Of a DNA stretch of 64,000 nucleotides, positions 8,871 to 18,412 are shown piece by piece. Position numbers and translations under genes: made by a program. Under the pieces are notes generated by a model. The model was not told where the DNA came from. It worked only from the letters and a program-made list of their open reading frames with translations, and did not search any database. Numbering within the stretch: position 1 is the stretch's first letter; every line of letters begins with the position of its first letter. The DNA is from Phocaeicola dorei (GTDB taxonomy: Bacteria; Bacteroidota; Bacteroidia; Bacteroidales; Bacteroidaceae), in assembly GCF_013009555.1 (NCBI RefSeq), contig NZ_CP046176.1, positions 1,891,501 through 1,955,500 on the forward strand. The letters run 5' to 3'.

Positions 8871-9925
8871 TTCTTGAAATATGATTCTTTTACTTGTTTC
8901 AAAGTCTTCAAAAAGTCTAGTCCGTATTTCAAATCCGGTTCCAGATGATTGCCTTCTCCCCATTCGTTCCATGCTTTAATAAAACATATTTTATTCTCTT
9001 TTTGAACAAGAATATCAAAAACATTTTCCAGATGCTTTTGAAACAATGCAGGAGTATAATTTGTCAATATCAAAGAATTTTCCCCTGCTCTTGGGCTATG
9101 ATCCCAACCAGATATAATAGTCGGAATAATATTTTCTGCTTTATCTTCCTGAGAAACAAAATATCTTAGTGCATCTTCATATTTATAAGTATGTAAAGCT
9201 CCCAATTTGTGCTTAAAAAACTCTTTCCATTTGTTTTGATATAACAGGAAGTCCTTTAAGCGTATCACATTAATGGCATCCAACTTATAATGACAAATTG
9301 CTTGATACTCCTCCGGAGTCTGCGCCAAACCTATGAAATAAATCCCTGCGAATCCTTCTTTTTGAGCAAATCCATTCCATAAATCAATAAATTGGTCAAT
9401 CAAAGGAAGCGAATCAGGACTAAAAATGCCGAATATAGGTTTTCCGCCTATTTTGGCATAGCGCTCGTCTTTGAAAGCTCCCAGCAAATTATAGAAATGT
9501 TTTTTATGATCTTCTTCCCCTAAATATTGTTGGCTAATCATTATTTCCTTTGTCTGTGGATTCTGCCAACTGTGATTAGCCCAACAGAGGCAAAACGGAA
9601 AATCAGGTTCTTTACTTTCCACTACTGCATTAAAGGGTTTTTCCATGATGGTTTTTCCATCTCCAAACCAGTAATGCCAATAACAAAATCCGTCCACTCC
9701 ATATTCCTTAGCCATATCCGCCTGCGCTTTACGAGCTCTAGGCATTAATAGATTATAGAACCCTAAATCAGCAGGAACATGAGGCTGGTAATGGCCTTTG
9801 AACAATGGCTTTGCATTTTCTGCTACCGTCCATTCCGTATGTCCCTGCCCCCAGTATTTATTATTAAACTCAATCTCATAATATTGAGGAAGATAGTATG
9901 CAAATAAACTGATATCTTGTTTCAT
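8867..9925 (-). CDS. WbsX-type glycosyltransferase (GH99-like fold)
   Basis: A 352-residue protein recognised as a WbsX-like family member from LFAYYLPQYYEIEFNN, the WGQGHTEWT segment, the HPVPADLGFYNL-type region (seen as HVPADLGFYNL), YGVDGFCYWHYWF and the late KAWNEWGEGNHLEPD motif. These proteins have a GH99-like barrel and occur in O-antigen and capsule clusters, where they are annotated as glycosyltransferases; the exact reaction is not well established. It overlaps both neighbours by 4 nt. Confidence 0.85.
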   Translation of the reverse strand: MKQDISLFAYYLPQYYEIEFNNKYWGQGHTEWTVAENAKPLFKGHYQPHVPADLGFYNLLMPRARKAQADMAKEYGVDGFCYWHYWFGDGKTIMEKPFNAVVESKEPDFPFCLCWANHSWQNPQTKEIMISQQYLGEEDHKKHFYNLLGAFKDERYAKIGGKPIFGIFSPDSLPLIDQFIDLWNGFAQKEGFAGIYFIGLAQTPEEYQAICHYKLDAINVIRLKDFLLYQNKWKEFFKHKLGALHTYKYEDALRYFVSQEDKAENIIPTIISGWDHSPRAGENSLILTNYTPALFQKHLENVFDILVQKENKICFIKAWNEWGEGNHLEPDLKYGLDFLKTLKQVKESYFKK

Positions 9926-10710
9926 CTGAATGGATATATAAGCGTTAAATAATAAAATATTTTAATAAATAAAGCAGATAATATACGACCTCTTGATTTT
10001 TCCAAATCACATAAAAAGAACAAATTGTCACGAAGTGTTATAATGCTAGGAATGTTCATATAAGGAGTATTCTTCGTTGCAAATATGCCAATAATCTTGA
10101 CCGTCTGAAAAAATGGTAATATTATAACCTCTTTATGGGTTATCAATTCCTGAGCCAAAATATTCTCAAAAAGTCCACCTTCATCCTCAATAAAGTCTCC
10201 AATTCGAGAAGATAACATTCTTTCCAGTGTTAGAGGAGCCGCCACAAACACCACACTTCTAACAAAATCTTGTGATAACAAATCCGATCTAAATACATTA
10301 GGTAACTTAAGAGTCAATGAATTTGCTATTTTTTCTATTGCTGGCACTATTACACGCCCCGTAACCTTTATAAGATATTTACATCTTTTTAAAAAAACAG
10401 AATTTTCAGTTGTATACAATATAATTACAGCCTCTCCATATCCCTTTCCGAGGCTTTTATCATAGTTATTCCCTTTAAAGCACAAGTATTCCAATCTACC
10501 AGAATCAATATAAGAGTGAAACTCACAACTCATATCAAACCCTGTATTCTCAACGAAACAGATTGGTAGTGATGTTTCTTGCAGATAAAAGTTCAAAGCA
10601 TTCACATATTGTTTCCTTCGCAATTCCACATCTTGTAATACTGTTTTCGACATCCCGTTAGGATTAACACATGCTGTTAATAAAACAACAATTCTATGCG
10701 AATTACTCAT
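9922..10710 (-). CDS. Putative capsule glycosyltransferase-like protein, function unclear
   Basis: A 262-residue protein. The N-terminus IVVLLTACVNPNG and the segment KGYGEAVIILYTTENS...KCKYLIKVTGR (residues about 88-118) resemble small capsule and O-antigen proteins that look like degenerate GT-A transferases, where a lysine-threonine-glycine-arginine stretch follows the GxGE region. No clear DXD motif is present. The C-terminus is hydrophobic. It overlaps the downstream WbsX gene by 4 nt and is preceded by the decayed acyltransferase remnant. I do not recognise a firm family. Confidence 0.5.
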   Translation of the reverse strand: MSNSHRIVVLLTACVNPNGMSKTVLQDVELRRKQYVNALNFYLQETSLPICFVENTGFDMSCEFHSYIDSGRLEYLCFKGNNYDKSLGKGYGEAVIILYTTENSVFLKRCKYLIKVTGRVIVPAIEKIANSLTLKLPNVFRSDLLSQDFVRSVVFVAAPLTLERMLSSRIGDFIEDEGGLFENILAQELITHKEVIILPFFQTVKIIGIFATKNTPYMNIPSIITLRDNLFFLCDLEKSRGRILSALFIKIFYYLTLIYPFR

Positions 10711-10772
10711 TATATTTAAATTTTATAATAAATAAACTTCCATCAAGGAAATTTCATTTTGTAAAATTACAA

Positions 10773-11044
10773 TTAACACAGCTCCCATAAAGGATGGGAT
10801 AAAATAAGATGTACAACGCTTTCTATGTTCATCAACGAATAGCTCTTCTTCGGATTGAAACAAACAAATCTTGCCACAAACATAAACGGGAGCATGTGGA
10901 AAGAATAGATAAATTCAAACGTTAACATGTCATCTTGGCAGGCATACTTTCGCTTTTACACCCTAACAAAACATGCCCCATTACAACAAGCATAATAGCA
11001 AAGTCTTTCATTATATCTATATACTCTATCCTTTTATTTTCCAT
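10773..11044 (-). pseudogene. Remnant of a family 3 acyltransferase
   Basis: This 370-bp gap has no intact gene but holds the beginning of a family 3 acyltransferase. Starting at ATG 11044 the frame reads MENKRIEYIDIMKDFAI then MLVVMGHVLL, the classic first membrane segment with its His, and stops at 10922. In another frame the match resumes with FEFIYSFHMLPFMFVARF, the usual second segment, and stops at 10773. Intact members are about 340 residues; here fewer than 90 remain, with a frameshift and a truncation. It is probably left over from capsule cassette exchange. Confidence 0.75.
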
Positions 11045-11079
11045 TGTTATTAAAATTAATGTTCCACATATATGTTCTG

Positions 11080-12327
11080 TTATTTGTTATCTACCCCCAA
11101 TATCATATTCACAAGATCTGTCAAATCACTCTCCTGTTTCTCATGTATCTGCTGATAGCGTTGGAGAGATTTTTCTGCAAACTCTGAATAGTTATCATCA
11201 TTGAGCACCATTAGGGCATTGAATATGGCCGTTTCATAAATAGGAGAGAAATAAACAGGTGCATCACCCAACACCTCAGGTATAGAGCAAACATTGGATG
11301 CCAATATAGGTTTGCCATATTTCATTGCCTCCAATGGTGGATAGCCAAATCCCTCGAACAGCGATGGGTACAACAACGCATAGCAATTCTTGTACGCCTC
11401 TCGCAAATCTATATCATTCAAAAAAGGCAAATCTATATGGTTCTTGAATAAAGTCTTACCATAGCCAACCGTGACAGCATACATATCAGGTTTTATTTTA
11501 GTGAAGGACTCGAATGCATGCAATGCCTTCTTGGCATTCTTGGCATCTCTGTTAGCACTTACCATCAAGTAGTACTTTACCTTGCCATCCACCAAACGTT
11601 TCAACTTTTCATTGATTCTCCCCTTCGCATCAGACTTTTTCTCGGTATAAATTCGCTCAGGACTATACTTGACATGTATCTTATCCTCTTTTACATTGAA
11701 ATTATACATGATAGAACTCTTCGAGTAGTTTGATACCGTCATAATGACATTATCCTCTCTTTTACGGAGTAAAGCCAATGCTGGCTGTAACATGTTATAA
11801 CCGTCCTCCAAAACACCATGCCGACGAACGTGCAACAACCATCTGCAAAATCTGATAGTAGGGCTTTTTATGTCCCAATAAACTTTCTTACCCCTTGGTC
11901 CTGTCGCTCTGTAATGAAACATATCATTGGCGTTATGAGCAAGATAGAGGTTTATATCATTGTTGTAGAATTCCTCCCAAACACAATCATGAAATACAAG
12001 GATTGACTTGCAGGTCAGTTCTTCCAACTGAGGATTCCATCCTGCATTTTGCGCACACCCGAAGAAGAATACATCATAATTCTGTGCATTGATTGCAGAG
12101 ATGCCATTTTGTATGTCGACAAAATCCACGTATTTATGGCGCAAGCTATCCGGACGCATTTCAGTATATGCAGGCAGATGATGACTATCAAATAAGCAAG
12201 TGATGGTTATGTCATCAGTATGAGCCGCATGTTCTATCCTATCCAACAATGCATAAAACACTCTACGAGTATATTCTGCAGCACCATTTTTCTGATATAT
12301 CGCTAAGAAATCGAAAAGTATTTTCAT
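11080..12327 (-). CDS. Glycosyltransferase family 4 (mannosyltransferase-like)
   Basis: A 415-residue GT-B enzyme starting MKILFDFLAIYQKNGAAEY. The C-terminal half has LYPSLFEGFGYPPLEAM, ASNVCSIPEVLGDA and the preceding MVSANRDAKNA segment, the pattern of WbpY/MtfB-like mannosyl- and rhamnosyl-type transferases. A start at 12342 is open but ATG 12327 gives a 4-nt overlap with the upstream stop and the expected N-terminal strand, so I prefer it. Sugar specificity is inferred only at family level. Confidence 0.85.
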   Translation of the reverse strand: MKILFDFLAIYQKNGAAEYTRRVFYALLDRIEHAAHTDDITITCLFDSHHLPAYTEMRPDSLRHKYVDFVDIQNGISAINAQNYDVFFFGCAQNAGWNPQLEELTCKSILVFHDCVWEEFYNNDINLYLAHNANDMFHYRATGPRGKKVYWDIKSPTIRFCRWLLHVRRHGVLEDGYNMLQPALALLRKREDNVIMTVSNYSKSSIMYNFNVKEDKIHVKYSPERIYTEKKSDAKGRINEKLKRLVDGKVKYYLMVSANRDAKNAKKALHAFESFTKIKPDMYAVTVGYGKTLFKNHIDLPFLNDIDLREAYKNCYALLYPSLFEGFGYPPLEAMKYGKPILASNVCSIPEVLGDAPVYFSPIYETAIFNALMVLNDDNYSEFAEKSLQRYQQIHEKQESDLTDLVNMILGVDNK

Positions 12328-13307
12328 CGTAGTTTCTTCCAAAGTTTACATAACATGGATGATTTACTGATTTTTTGGAAATCCCAAAGATTTAACAGTA
12401 AATACAGATAAGGGTAGCGGAAATGAAGCTTCGCCTCTATACCATACATTGCACATGGTTTCATAATGCCATAACGGAGACATTTTGTGCAGAACTTGAT
12501 ATAAGTGAATGCTCCCTTCTTTCGTAAGAATATCAGCTCATCGTAACCGAAATAGAAGTAGTATTCATCATAATGATATTTGTGCAAATATGTATTACGT
12601 TCCTTTAGCACATTACACCATATTGTGAATTTCTTCACACTGACATCGCTTGTCAGACTTCCTTTCCGTTCTGTCAGACAGTAGATGCAATCGCCTGAGA
12701 CTTCTGCTTTCTTACTATGAACAGCGATTCTTGTACACCAAATTACATCCTCCGAAATGGGTGTGGTGGCAAAAGTTATTTGATTGTCAATCAAAAATTC
12801 ACGTTTAACCAGTTTACACCATGGTGACCAGATAGAGAACAACAGATTCCGAACCTCACGCTTACCACTGAGACATTCGTCTATAAAACTACACAACTGT
12901 GATGCATGATGACGTTCTCCCTTCTTGGCTACCTCGTCAGACATACAGCTATCAGCTTTAAATACCACCACATCCGAATCTGAATAGCGGTACTTATCTA
13001 TCTTATCGAAAGCATCATTCATAAGGAAGTCATCCGCATCTACACACAAAATCCATCGTCCTTTTGCCATAGAGATAGCTGTATTCCGAGCTATGCCCGC
13101 TCCACCATTTTTCTTCAGGAGCACGCAATGGGTGTTGGGGCGGTCGAGACCAGGAAAATGTTCGAAATCAACTTTCGCAGGATCGCTGTTATCATCAACG
13201 ACTATTATCTCGATGTCCTCTCGCTGTGGAATGGAATTCAAAGCGCGTTCCAACAAATCGGGTATATTGTAGTGTGGTATGACTATACTATATATTATCT
13301 TTGGCAT
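12324..13307 (-). CDS. Glycosyltransferase family 2
   Basis: A 327-residue GT-A enzyme with YSIVIPHYNIPDLLERAL, the VVDDNSDPAK loop, the NGGAGIARN segment and the LCVDADDFLM metal motif. It overlaps the upstream pyruvyltransferase gene by 13 nt and the downstream family 4 gene by 4 nt. It probably transfers one sugar of the capsule repeat; the acceptor is unknown. Confidence 0.88.
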   Translation of the reverse strand: MPKIIYSIVIPHYNIPDLLERALNSIPQREDIEIIVVDDNSDPAKVDFEHFPGLDRPNTHCVLLKKNGGAGIARNTAISMAKGRWILCVDADDFLMNDAFDKIDKYRYSDSDVVVFKADSCMSDEVAKKGERHHASQLCSFIDECLSGKREVRNLLFSIWSPWCKLVKREFLIDNQITFATTPISEDVIWCTRIAVHSKKAEVSGDCIYCLTERKGSLTSDVSVKKFTIWCNVLKERNTYLHKYHYDEYYFYFGYDELIFLRKKGAFTYIKFCTKCLRYGIMKPCAMYGIEAKLHFRYPYLYLLLNLWDFQKISKSSMLCKLWKKLR

Positions 13308-14365
13308 AATGCATTCGATAAAAAAATGAGTCCTTCTACTCTCAATTCGTTCAGCTTTGCCAACCTTTCAGAACTAGGTTCGCTGCCAAAAGTGCGAAGC
13401 AAGGAGTTTATTCGGGCTGTACCTCTGTGGGAGTTTCCCATTACGATGAATTTCTTATTAAATATGATGGAGAATACGCAAGCATGGAACGAGTCTGTAA
13501 TAACCAAGTCAGCATCCATAAAGCCTCGCAACCATTGTTCTACAGGTGGCTGCACACTGACTTTGTCAGAGTCCCACTCAGCTTCCACATTAGCATTAAC
13601 GGTAAAAGGCTTCAGATTGTATTCTTTGAGAATAGCATTGATTTCCTGTTGCTTCTCTTCTGTCATATCCAGCACGTAGCACAATAGATTGCCACTTGAC
13701 TTACTTGTATTCTTTATCAGCACTTTGTAATCCTCTGCAGTTAGGAGCATAGTCGGATCAGCCACATGCTTTGTGGTTAACCCCAGTTCTCGCATGCAGA
13801 GTTCCACGCCAGATTCCTCACGTACAGACAAATAATCAAACAGCCGGAGCAATGCCCTAATACTTACAGTTTCTTCTGGCGTATAATCCCAGACATCATG
13901 ACCGAAAGATGGTGCATAAGCTATTCTTTTAACATTCCATGTCTTCGCAAAGCCCAAGAACGCATCTTCGACACACTTGAAACTATTCAAAATATACTCT
14001 CTTCGCCATATCTGGTCACTACCCACGACAAAAACATCATAATCATCCTCCTTTATTGAACCAAGGTTGTCCAACTCGTGTCTGTGAATATACTTGTCGG
14101 CAAATTTCCAAGTATTCGTATTTCGCTTTTTTCTTCGCTTGTAATCCTCTAATTGACCTATAGGAGCAACATTCTTACGCAGGATGAACTTCATTATCAA
14201 TCTCTTAACAGACACGCTGAACGGTATTTGAACCTTTGGCTTGCGTATTTTATCTAAGACAGAAACTTCATATCCCATACGCTCTAAGGCTGATTGTAAT
14301 GCATATGCCTGCAACAGCCCTCCATAGTTTGTATGAAGCGGTAATGTTAATATTGCTATCTTCAT
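13295..14365 (-). CDS. Polysaccharide pyruvyl transferase family protein (CsaB/WcaK-like)
   Basis: A 356-residue protein with the start MKIAILTLPLHTNYGGLLQA, which has the NYGG loop typical of this family, followed by DVFVVGSDQIWR and, in the C-terminal half, VITDSFHACVFSIIFNKKF. Members transfer pyruvate from phosphoenolpyruvate to a sugar to make a ketal, adding negative charge to the polymer. It sits 1 nt after the FeS/F420-type fusion gene; these two families are often neighbours in polysaccharide loci. Confidence 0.87.
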   Translation of the reverse strand: MKIAILTLPLHTNYGGLLQAYALQSALERMGYEVSVLDKIRKPKVQIPFSVSVKRLIMKFILRKNVAPIGQLEDYKRRKKRNTNTWKFADKYIHRHELDNLGSIKEDDYDVFVVGSDQIWRREYILNSFKCVEDAFLGFAKTWNVKRIAYAPSFGHDVWDYTPEETVSIRALLRLFDYLSVREESGVELCMRELGLTTKHVADPTMLLTAEDYKVLIKNTSKSSGNLLCYVLDMTEEKQQEINAILKEYNLKPFTVNANVEAEWDSDKVSVQPPVEQWLRGFMDADLVITDSFHACVFSIIFNKKFIVMGNSHRGTARINSLLRTFGSEPSSERLAKLNELRVEGLIFLSNALCQR

Positions 14366-14366
14366 A

Positions 14367-16187
14367 CTATTCCCAATTTACGTTTGTTTCAACTATTTTG
14401 GCTGGAATACCAGCTACTATCGCATGAGCAGGCACATCTCTTGTAACGATAGCTCCAGCAGCTATGATAGCACCATTGCCAATCGTTACACCTTTCAATA
14501 TGGTTGCACCTTGGCCTATCCACACATGTTCGCCGATGTGAATCGGTTCCGAAATCTGATATTCCTCTTTGATGATTTTATGTGCATCATAAGAGCGAAT
14601 TACGACATCTCTCCCAATGGTACAATCTTTTCCGATTTCAATCGTATCTCCACAAATTATCTGTACATTTTCATTGATAAATCCTCCATGAATAATCAAT
14701 GTTCCACTCTCGATGACACGAATATACGAACCTGCATACATTCGGAAAAGTCCATTAACAATCATTTTTGAGTTGTTCTCAAGCAGGATTCTTGTCTCTA
14801 TTCGTGACATCTCGACTTGTTTTACTCCCATTTCAAACTTGGAGTTTAATACTAATTGTGCTCCTTTGTCTATTTGTACAAGACTGTATTTGTAGTTTTG
14901 AAAAGGATAGTCAAAAGCCCGTACCACTTGATCAGACGAAAGATTAATGAATTTAAAGGTTTTAATGTCGGAATAAGAATAGTGTAATGGTTTTATGCCT
15001 TTTTTAAATTTTTGAGCCATGTAGTACATATATCCGAGTTTGAGTTTGATTCGTTTTAATATACTTTCTTTTGTAGACTGTTGAACGAAATATTTTTGTG
15101 CAACTTTATAATATGGTAGTTTATCAATGTCATTAAAGAAGATTTCTCGATTGGTATCGGGTCTATTTAAGGAATTTTCAATAGCAGGATTCTCTTTAAG
15201 TGCTTCTTCGTAAGAAAACTCCTTCCATTCAATTTGCTCTTTGATAGATTCAAATAACTTCATGCCTTTTGGGGAATTAATCATAACTAACGATGTACCT
15301 TTATCTTGGTCCATAGACGGGTCAATGTTTTCTATACCCCAAAAATCAGCCAACGTAATGTCTGATGTCCTTGGAAAGCCTTTAAATCGGCAAGCAAAAC
15401 AAGAGGGACGAGTGAATACTCCATTTTGAAGGTAACCTATAAAGAATAAATCCTGCCATCGATTTTTGCAATACTCTTTTCCATTGGCAAATTTTACACG
15501 CATTGAAAAGTTGTGCCACCCTTCATCTTTCGCTTTAAATTTGATGTTTGTAGCAGTCGATTTAAACTCTTTTTCGAGCATTTTCATATAAGATAGAAAC
15601 ACTTTGGGCGAGTTAACGCCTCTACAAACAAAATCGCATGTGATGAGGTTTTCATAATCTTTTCGAAGGAATAAATGAAGAGCTTTTATTTGGCAAGGTG
15701 TGCCACAAAAAAACACTAATTTATCTTGCTTTAATAATGATTGTATATGGCGATAAATGCCTTCTGCATTGCTTTGCAAATATTTGGAACTGCGTATTTG
15801 TGATAAAAGTTCTTTATCATAGCTTATAGTTTGCGATACGGTATGGTCGCTATTATAAATAGCGCCTCCTACGTATCCTTGTTTTTTGTATATATTTAAA
15901 GCCAACATTGAATGTATCCCCCCCGATGTACTATCCATTCTAATATCTTCATCTTTGCTGTATGCAGCAAAAACTCGTGGAGTTTGTAAATGGTAGTGTT
16001 TTTGATCGTATTTAACCAATTGTGGACAGGTACGTTCGCACATACCACAGTTCGTGCATAGATTAGGGTCAACACGAGGGTACCAAAATCCTTCCCGATC
16101 GAGGTGAAATGTTATGGCATGTTGATTGCATATATCACCACATGCATTACATCCACAACATTTTTCCTTATCTATAATGCTGATCAT
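14367..16187 (-). CDS. FeS / coenzyme F420 hydrogenase beta-subunit-like protein fused to a hexapeptide acyltransferase
   Basis: A 606-residue fusion. The N-terminus has two ferredoxin motifs of the form CxxCxxCxxxC (C10, C13, C16, C20 and C44, C47, C50, C54), so it can carry two 4Fe-4S clusters. Residues about 70-390 match the FrhB-like F420 hydrogenase/dehydrogenase beta family, which in polysaccharide loci accompanies pyruvyl transferases. From about residue 400 a left-handed beta-helix acetyltransferase follows, with hexapeptide repeats and the end WIGQGATILKGVTIG then AGIPAKIV. The two parts are usually separate genes. The frame is open without a stop through the junction. It is cytoplasmic and possibly modifies a sugar of the capsule. 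The reaction of the FrhB-like part in glycan synthesis is not known to me. Confidence 0.85.
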   Translation of the reverse strand: MISIIDKEKCCGCNACGDICNQHAITFHLDREGFWYPRVDPNLCTNCGMCERTCPQLVKYDQKHYHLQTPRVFAAYSKDEDIRMDSTSGGIHSMLALNIYKKQGYVGGAIYNSDHTVSQTISYDKELLSQIRSSKYLQSNAEGIYRHIQSLLKQDKLVFFCGTPCQIKALHLFLRKDYENLITCDFVCRGVNSPKVFLSYMKMLEKEFKSTATNIKFKAKDEGWHNFSMRVKFANGKEYCKNRWQDLFFIGYLQNGVFTRPSCFACRFKGFPRTSDITLADFWGIENIDPSMDQDKGTSLVMINSPKGMKLFESIKEQIEWKEFSYEEALKENPAIENSLNRPDTNREIFFNDIDKLPYYKVAQKYFVQQSTKESILKRIKLKLGYMYYMAQKFKKGIKPLHYSYSDIKTFKFINLSSDQVVRAFDYPFQNYKYSLVQIDKGAQLVLNSKFEMGVKQVEMSRIETRILLENNSKMIVNGLFRMYAGSYIRVIESGTLIIHGGFINENVQIICGDTIEIGKDCTIGRDVVIRSYDAHKIIKEEYQISEPIHIGEHVWIGQGATILKGVTIGNGAIIAAGAIVTRDVPAHAIVAGIPAKIVETNVNWE

Positions 16188-16212
16188 AAAGTGGCTATAT
16201 TATTTTTGATTA

Positions 16213-17520
16213 TCAGATAACTTCTACAGCAATGTTTTCATTGCTGTGTACTACAGCTCCCCAATCTCTGTACCATATAAGATATTTTTTGTCGGGATTC
16301 TTTTGGTAGTAACTTACTTCGAATGACAATACGTCTCTCACAATATCAAAGTTTCTTGCACCTATTGAGAAGTCTTTCAATCCTGCAACGAACGAGATGT
16401 GGTAGCAGCGTTTGGTTAATCCATGGCTGGAAACTTTCAGACGAACTGTATATTCATCTTTGTCTTTTGGAACAGGGATCGGTGCAGTTATGAATGATTC
16501 TACCAATACATCAGCATCATCTGTGAAATTTACGGTATATTGGCAGACATCTATATTAGTAATGTTTTTTTTAAGCTTAATTTCCAGTTCTATTGGTTCG
16601 TTGTTGCCTACAGTTTTTGGATCATTAAATAAGCGAGCTTCCAAAAATTCAATTTCTCTTAAAAATGCTCCTTTCTCCCTTCTTTGTTTATCATTGATGA
16701 TAGTATGTGTGTTGAAAGAAGATATATTATTACCTATATAATAATTAACGCAGTCCTCTATACTTCCCGTATAGGCTACAGTTCCGTTGTTGAGTACTAT
16801 CCCTTGTTTGCAAAGAACTCGTACCGCCGCCATATTATGACTCACAAACAACACCGTCCTCCCTTCGCCTTTCGACACGTCCTGCATCTTGCCGATAGCT
16901 TTCTTCTGGAATTCGGCATCACCTACGGCAAGTACCTCATCTACTACCAGTATTTCCGGTTCCAGAAAAGCGGCTACGGCAAAGCCCAGACGGACGGTCA
17001 TGCCGCTGGAATAGCGTTTTACGGGGGTATCTACATAGCGTTCCACACCGGCAAAGTCGACTATCTCGTCCAACTTGTGGGAGATTTCGTGGCGAGTCAT
17101 GCCCATGATGGAGCCGTTCATGTAGATGTTCTCACGGCCGGTCAGCTCCGGATGGAAACCGGTACCGACTTCCAAGAGAGAGGCAATGCGGCCACGGGCA
17201 CGGATGGCTCCGGTGGTAGGGGAGGTGACACGCGACAGAAGTTTCAACAAGGTGGACTTCCCGGCACCGTTTTTTCCGATAATGCCTACTACATCGCCTT
17301 GATGCACATCGAAGGTGATGTCTTTCAACGCCCAGACATATTCCGACGCGCCTTTCTTGCTGCGGTCGTTGGTTTCGCCTATCTTCAGATAGGGGTCTTC
17401 CTGGCGGAGAATGGTCGTTTTCCACCAGCGGTTGAGGTCGTGGCTCAGTGTGCCGGTGCCGACCAGACCGAGTTTGTAGAGTTTGCCTACATGGTCAAAC
17501 CGGATTGCTATATCGTTCAT
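16213..17520 (-). CDS. wzt: Polysaccharide ABC exporter ATP-binding protein with C-terminal glycan-binding domain (Wzt)
   Basis: A 435-residue protein. The ATPase has Walker A GKNGAGKST at residues 82-90, signature YSSGM and Walker B ILVVDEV. About 180 extra residues follow, as in Wzt proteins whose C-terminal domain recognises the finished polymer end before export. It powers transport of the lipid-linked glycan through the Wzm channel, which is encoded directly upstream. Base composition changes sharply inside the gene: row 17221-17280 (ATPase) has 33 G+C in 60, row 16681-16740 (C-terminal domain) has 14 in 60. This suggests that the glycan-binding half was exchanged with the serotype cassette. 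Confidence 0.92.
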   Translation of the reverse strand: MNDIAIRFDHVGKLYKLGLVGTGTLSHDLNRWWKTTILRQEDPYLKIGETNDRSKKGASEYVWALKDITFDVHQGDVVGIIGKNGAGKSTLLKLLSRVTSPTTGAIRARGRIASLLEVGTGFHPELTGRENIYMNGSIMGMTRHEISHKLDEIVDFAGVERYVDTPVKRYSSGMTVRLGFAVAAFLEPEILVVDEVLAVGDAEFQKKAIGKMQDVSKGEGRTVLFVSHNMAAVRVLCKQGIVLNNGTVAYTGSIEDCVNYYIGNNISSFNTHTIINDKQRREKGAFLREIEFLEARLFNDPKTVGNNEPIELEIKLKKNITNIDVCQYTVNFTDDADVLVESFITAPIPVPKDKDEYTVRLKVSSHGLTKRCYHISFVAGLKDFSIGARNFDIVRDVLSFEVSYYQKNPDKKYLIWYRDWGAVVHSNENIAVEVI

Positions 17521-17548
17521 TCTTATTCTCTTTTTTTAATTCTGCTGC

Positions 17549-18394
17549 TTACACTGTATCCATAAAATTGCGTTCCACCCGGCTGAAGATGACTACTGCG
17601 CAGAACAGGGTGGAGAGCATAAACAAAGTGCTATATGCCAATCCGCCCCAATCAAGTGAACCACACCCCATGCAGCTGTATTTAAAGGTCTCGAATATGG
17701 GGGTCAACGGGTTGAGCGCGATGATGTCACGGTATTTTTCCGGAGCTGCGTTTAGCGGATAAATGACCGGAGTGGCATACATGAACAGTTGCAGGCCGAA
17801 GGTGACCAACTGGGTGAGGTCACGGTATTTGGTGGTCAGCGCCGATACGATCAACCCCCACGACATGGCATGGAATGCAATCAGAAATGTCAGGAACGGA
17901 AACAACAGCAGGGCGGCATTGACATGCAGTGAAGCTCCTTTCACATAAAAATAGAGATACATGGCAATGAACAACAACAATTGTATTCCGAACTTGATCA
18001 GGTTGGAGGTGATGCCGGACAACGGCACGACCAGACGGGGGAAGTAGACTTTGCCGAACACGCCCGCATTGGCCGTGAACACATTGGAGGATACGTTGAA
18101 CGCGGAACTGAAATAATTCCACAGCATGATACCTGCCATGTAGAATAAAGGCTGTGGTACTCCGTCCGTCGAGATACCTGCCAGGCCACCGAATATGAAC
18201 ATATACATCACGGTAGTGAAGATCGGTTGGATGAGGAACCAGAGAGGACCCAGAATAGTTTGTTTGTACACGGTGACAATGTCGCGTTTCACGTACATAT
18301 AGTATAGGTCACGGTACCGCCATATACCTTTCAGATCTATATCCAGCCATTTTTTCTTTGGCTTTATTTCTATTGTCCAGTTTTCTTTAGTCAT
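17549..18394 (-). CDS. wzm: Polysaccharide ABC exporter permease (Wzm)
   Basis: A 281-residue ABC-2-type permease with about six membrane segments. The N-terminal cytoplasmic segment DLKGIWRYRDLYYMYVKRDI and the motifs TILGPLWFLIQP and FYMAGIMLWNYFSSAF are typical of Wzm/KpsM/RfbA proteins. It forms the inner-membrane channel for the finished capsule polymer with the ATPase Wzt encoded 28 nt downstream. Its start is 18 nt after the EEP gene region ends on the operon's upstream side. Confidence 0.92.
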   Translation of the reverse strand: MTKENWTIEIKPKKKWLDIDLKGIWRYRDLYYMYVKRDIVTVYKQTILGPLWFLIQPIFTTVMYMFIFGGLAGISTDGVPQPLFYMAGIMLWNYFSSAFNVSSNVFTANAGVFGKVYFPRLVVPLSGITSNLIKFGIQLLLFIAMYLYFYVKGASLHVNAALLLFPFLTFLIAFHAMSWGLIVSALTTKYRDLTQLVTFGLQLFMYATPVIYPLNAAPEKYRDIIALNPLTPIFETFKYSCMGCGSLDWGGLAYSTLFMLSTLFCAVVIFSRVERNFMDTV

Positions 18395-18412
18395 TTTTTG
18401 AAATCTTGTTTT

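Noticed and set aside
8871..8972. Longer start for the family 2 glycosyltransferase
   Set aside because: It would run 106 nt into the upstream WbsX gene; ATG 8870 gives the usual 4-nt overlap and the family N-terminus.
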